Positions 60,560 to 62,208 of a stretch of 62,208 nucleotides of DNA are shown in pieces. The notes under the pieces were generated by a model, which had not been told where the DNA came from, did no database searches, and saw nothing but the letters and a program-made list of their open reading frames with translations. A program made the position numbers and the translations under genes. The stretch spans positions 1 to 62,208 of the forward strand of contig CAZGAV010000014.1 in NCBI GenBank assembly GCA_964523575.1, written 5' to 3'. This DNA comes from DAOUTW01 sp964523575 (GTDB lineage: Bacteria; Zixibacteria; MSB-5A5; GN15; JAAZOE01). Position 1 is the first letter of the stretch; every line of letters starts with the position of its first letter.

Positions 60560-60621
60560 GTAGGGCGGAAGTCACCGACTTCCGCCTTTTTAATGGCAGA
60601 TGTCGGGAACATCTGCCCTAC
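60560..60621 (+). repeat. double-hairpin palindromic element, also a terminator
   Basis: An outer stem GTAGGGC/GCCCTAC encloses two perfect hairpins. The first is GGCGGAAGTC/GACTTCCGCC (60564-60573 with 60577-60586) followed by TTTTT. The second is GGCAGATGT/ACATCTGCC. The first can end transcription of the ferredoxin gene. The clover-like shape resembles a small dispersed repeat rather than a simple terminator. Confidence 0.75.
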
Positions 60622-60627
60622 CAGCTC

Positions 60628-60656
60628 TTGACATGAGCTCGGGCCCGACCTATTTT
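60628..60656 (+). promoter_or_regulatory. promoter immediately before the membrane glycosyltransferase gene
   Basis: A perfect TTGACA (60628-60633), a 17-base spacer and TATTTT (60651-60656), with only six bases to the ATG at 60663. The transcript would start at the ATG, so the message is probably leaderless; no Shine-Dalgarno is present. Confidence 0.6.
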
Positions 60657-60662
60657 GATTGC

Positions 60663-61880
60663 ATGTTTTTCCTGAAATGGGCCGGATATCTTCTTCATGC
60701 ACTCTCTCCCCGCCGCTTCTGGATTCTAATGGGTATATCGCTGATTATCCATGCCATAGCGATTTTCTTTTACAGCACTCACATCGGCGTCGATGGGGTT
60801 ATCTACCAAGGTGTGGCCGGGGATATTAACCGGGCTGAAGATTTCTGGGCTTGCGGCGCTTTTGCCGAAGCCTACTGGCCGCCTCTTTTCTGCATGTATC
60901 TGGCGACTTTTTATAAATTTTTCGGTCCCGTCGATCGGCTGTTTTTCATTTTCAATTTGGTAATCGCTCTCGGCACAGCGGTAACGGCCAGATACTTCCT
61001 TAAATATCTATTCGACGACACACTCGGCCGCTGGGCGGCTTTGTTGTTTTTCAATTCCATGATGGTTTTTTATTTTATTTTTTATTATAAGTACGAACTG
61101 CTTGCGACTCTGTTGTTTTGTCTGGGACTGCTGTTTCTGTTCCGAGGCGGCAAACAGTGGGCATGTGACCTGTTCATTTCCGGCCTGTTTATGGGATTGG
61201 CCGCGTTGGCCACCGGACGGATGTTGGCCGTCGTCCCTGCTCTGATATATATTATCTTCAAAAGCGACCCGGCCGCCGGCAGGCGGCGAGCGCCCGTTTA
61301 CGCTTTACTGTTTCTGACCGGGATTGTGCTGACCATCACACCCTGGACAATACGCAACTATATCTGCCTGGATAAATTCATACCCATCAGCGCCAACAGC
61401 GGTCTGAACTTCTATACCGGCTTCAATGAAAACGCTCACGGCAGTTATCTACACCGAGAACAGCTGCCCGAACCGTTCGACCGCCTAAACCGGACCGACA
61501 ATGCCGCCTTTTACCGAGGTGGTTTCGAATTCATCAAGGCTTATCTGGGGCAGGTGGTTGTGTTGATGTTGAAAAAAATCAACCTGATGTGGCGCATTCA
61601 TTATGCCGATGCGGTTTTGATCTATCCCTTTTTCTATATCGGTATATTTCTCCTGCCCCGCTTTCTGCCCCGATCAAATCGGGTTACGGCTATCGGCATT
61701 CAATTAGTCGTTCTATTCTACACCGTTTTTCACTGCTTTTTCATTGCCCGATATTATTACATCCTGCCTTTGTTGCCGCTGGTTTATGGAATCGCCATCG
61801 CCTGCCAGAAATATTGCGGATACAAACTACTGGGCATTTTGGAAAACAAGAGCGTCAAAGATATACAAGCTCGGCCATGA
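60663..61880 (+). CDS. polytopic membrane glycosyltransferase-like protein (GT39/ArnT type)
   Basis: A 405-residue protein with about nine to ten transmembrane helices and the layout of GT-C enzymes. A first extracytoplasmic loop has an acidic DGVIYQGVAGDINRAEDF, followed by PPLFCMYLATFYKFFG, typical of dolichyl-phosphate-mannose mannosyltransferase-like (PMT_2) proteins. TPWTIRNYICLDKFIPISAN further on is characteristic of this group in bacteria. It may move a sugar from a lipid-phosphate donor to a surface acceptor. ATG 60663 is chosen from the promoter geometry; in-frame ATGs at 60600 and 60633 lie upstream of or inside the promoter. No polysaccharide gene is adjacent. Confidence 0.78.
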   Translation: MFFLKWAGYLLHALSPRRFWILMGISLIIHAIAIFFYSTHIGVDGVIYQGVAGDINRAEDFWACGAFAEAYWPPLFCMYLATFYKFFGPVDRLFFIFNLVIALGTAVTARYFLKYLFDDTLGRWAALLFFNSMMVFYFIFYYKYELLATLLFCLGLLFLFRGGKQWACDLFISGLFMGLAALATGRMLAVVPALIYIIFKSDPAAGRRRAPVYALLFLTGIVLTITPWTIRNYICLDKFIPISANSGLNFYTGFNENAHGSYLHREQLPEPFDRLNRTDNAAFYRGGFEFIKAYLGQVVVLMLKKINLMWRIHYADAVLIYPFFYIGIFLLPRFLPRSNRVTAIGIQLVVLFYTVFHCFFIARYYYILPLLPLVYGIAIACQKYCGYKLLGILENKSVKDIQARP

Positions 61881-62034
61881 ACCTGAAAAATCACCCAAAG
61901 CCTGAATAAGCGTGCAATTTTGTCCAGATCATTTTGTTGCATGTTTCCGACTTGCTATTATATTGCTATTGGTGGGTGGCCCATCATTTATGGTGGGAAA
62001 ATGTCTCGGCCGAGTGTCCCGGAGCTCTGCATCG
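61881..62034. other. gene-free stretch before the terminal repeats
   Basis: About 150 bases with no gene seen, leading into the repeat pair. From here to the window end (328 bases) there is no coding frame I can support. Confidence 0.4.
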
Positions 62035-62146
62035 GTGCCCCAGGTCTTTAGACCTGGGTTGTAGAGCCCCGACCTACAACTTAGAGGCATTTGTGCCCCA
62101 GGTCTTTAGACCTGGGTTGTAGAACCCCGACCTACAACTTAGAGGC
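62035..62146. repeat. two 54-base palindromic direct repeats, period 58
   Basis: Copies at 62035-62088 and 62093-62146 differ at one base. Each contains two hairpins: CCCAGGTC/GACCTGGG with loop TTTA, and GTTGTAG/CTACAAC enclosing a CCCCGAC loop. The unit ends TTAGAGGC. A degenerate continuation (GGGGTTGCCTAGCCTCGCATTACAAC) follows to about 62172. It looks like a member of a multi-copy intergenic palindromic family. Confidence 0.85.
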
Positions 62147-62208
62147 GGGGTTGCCTAGCCTCGCATTACAACTCAATTTCATCTATATGTACAAAACTTG
62201 TACCCCAC

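Noticed and set aside
62035..62146. Repeats with constant spacing resembling a CRISPR array
   Set aside because: Only two full units, a 4-base spacer, strong internal double palindromes and no cas gene nearby. The spacing is too short for spacers.

Overview
The window looks like chromosomal DNA of a Gram-negative, probably anaerobic bacterium of the FCB/candidate Zixibacteria type. This is inferred from five secreted proteins ending in dockerin-like calcium-binding repeats, an FlgD-like C-terminal tail, lipoprotein and propeller proteins, and selenium and cobalamin enzymes. No rRNA, phage, integrase, transposase or CRISPR array is visible. Genes are dense, short overlaps (ATGA, TGATG) are common, and sigma70-like promoters can be read at several places.

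Layout. 0.1-2.5 kb: a minus-strand acyl-CoA operon (reductase, thiolase, DUF35 partner). 2.7-5.0 kb: three overlapping plus-strand genes for maturation of a selenium-dependent molybdenum hydroxylase; the hydroxylase itself is absent. 5-7.9 kb: hotdog thioesterase, acyl-CoA dehydrogenase, MeaB. 7.9-11.4 kb: recJ behind RNase P RNA, a coiled-coil zinc-ribbon protein, and two tRNA genes with a near-consensus promoter. 12-16.6 kb: a 4-hydroxybutyryl-CoA dehydratase-family protein, a haem-binding-type lipoprotein and comM. 16.7-30 kb: mfd, a membrane TPR protein, an M20 hydrolase with a propeller protein, endonuclease V, a small Cys-rich protein, phosphohexomutase with a twin-receiver protein, and a beta-helix surface protein. 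30-38 kb: a BNR/dockerin protein, DinB, aldo/keto reductase, queG, methyltransferase and deacetylase, and a cohesin-like plus dockerin protein. 38-46 kb: sixA, arsenic resistance (ACR3 and ArsC), a DUF1573 protein with an in-frame TGA, a large hybrid kinase and a cobalamin adenosyltransferase. 46-62 kb: more secreted dockerin proteins including two tandem M28 peptidases, an SGNH hydrolase, a penicillin acylase-type Ntn hydrolase, a NapH-like ferredoxin and a membrane glycosyltransferase, ending in palindromic repeats.

The most striking observation is at 40634-41731. One 365-codon frame encodes a DUF1573 protein in which the first Cys of the conserved SCGCT motif is replaced by TGA, and stem-loops follow it closely. 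This is what a selenoprotein would look like. With the labile-selenium hydroxylase cassette at 2.8-5.0 kb, the window points to two uses of selenium. Two enzymes have a key residue changed: endonuclease V (catalytic Asp to Ser) and the dehydratase-family protein (Fe-S ligand His292 to Tyr). Cobalamin adenosyltransferase, MeaB, acyl-CoA dehydrogenase and thiolase together fit fatty-acid or amino-acid breakdown through acyl-CoA and methylmalonyl-CoA. The secreted peptidases and hydrolases fit a scavenging lifestyle.
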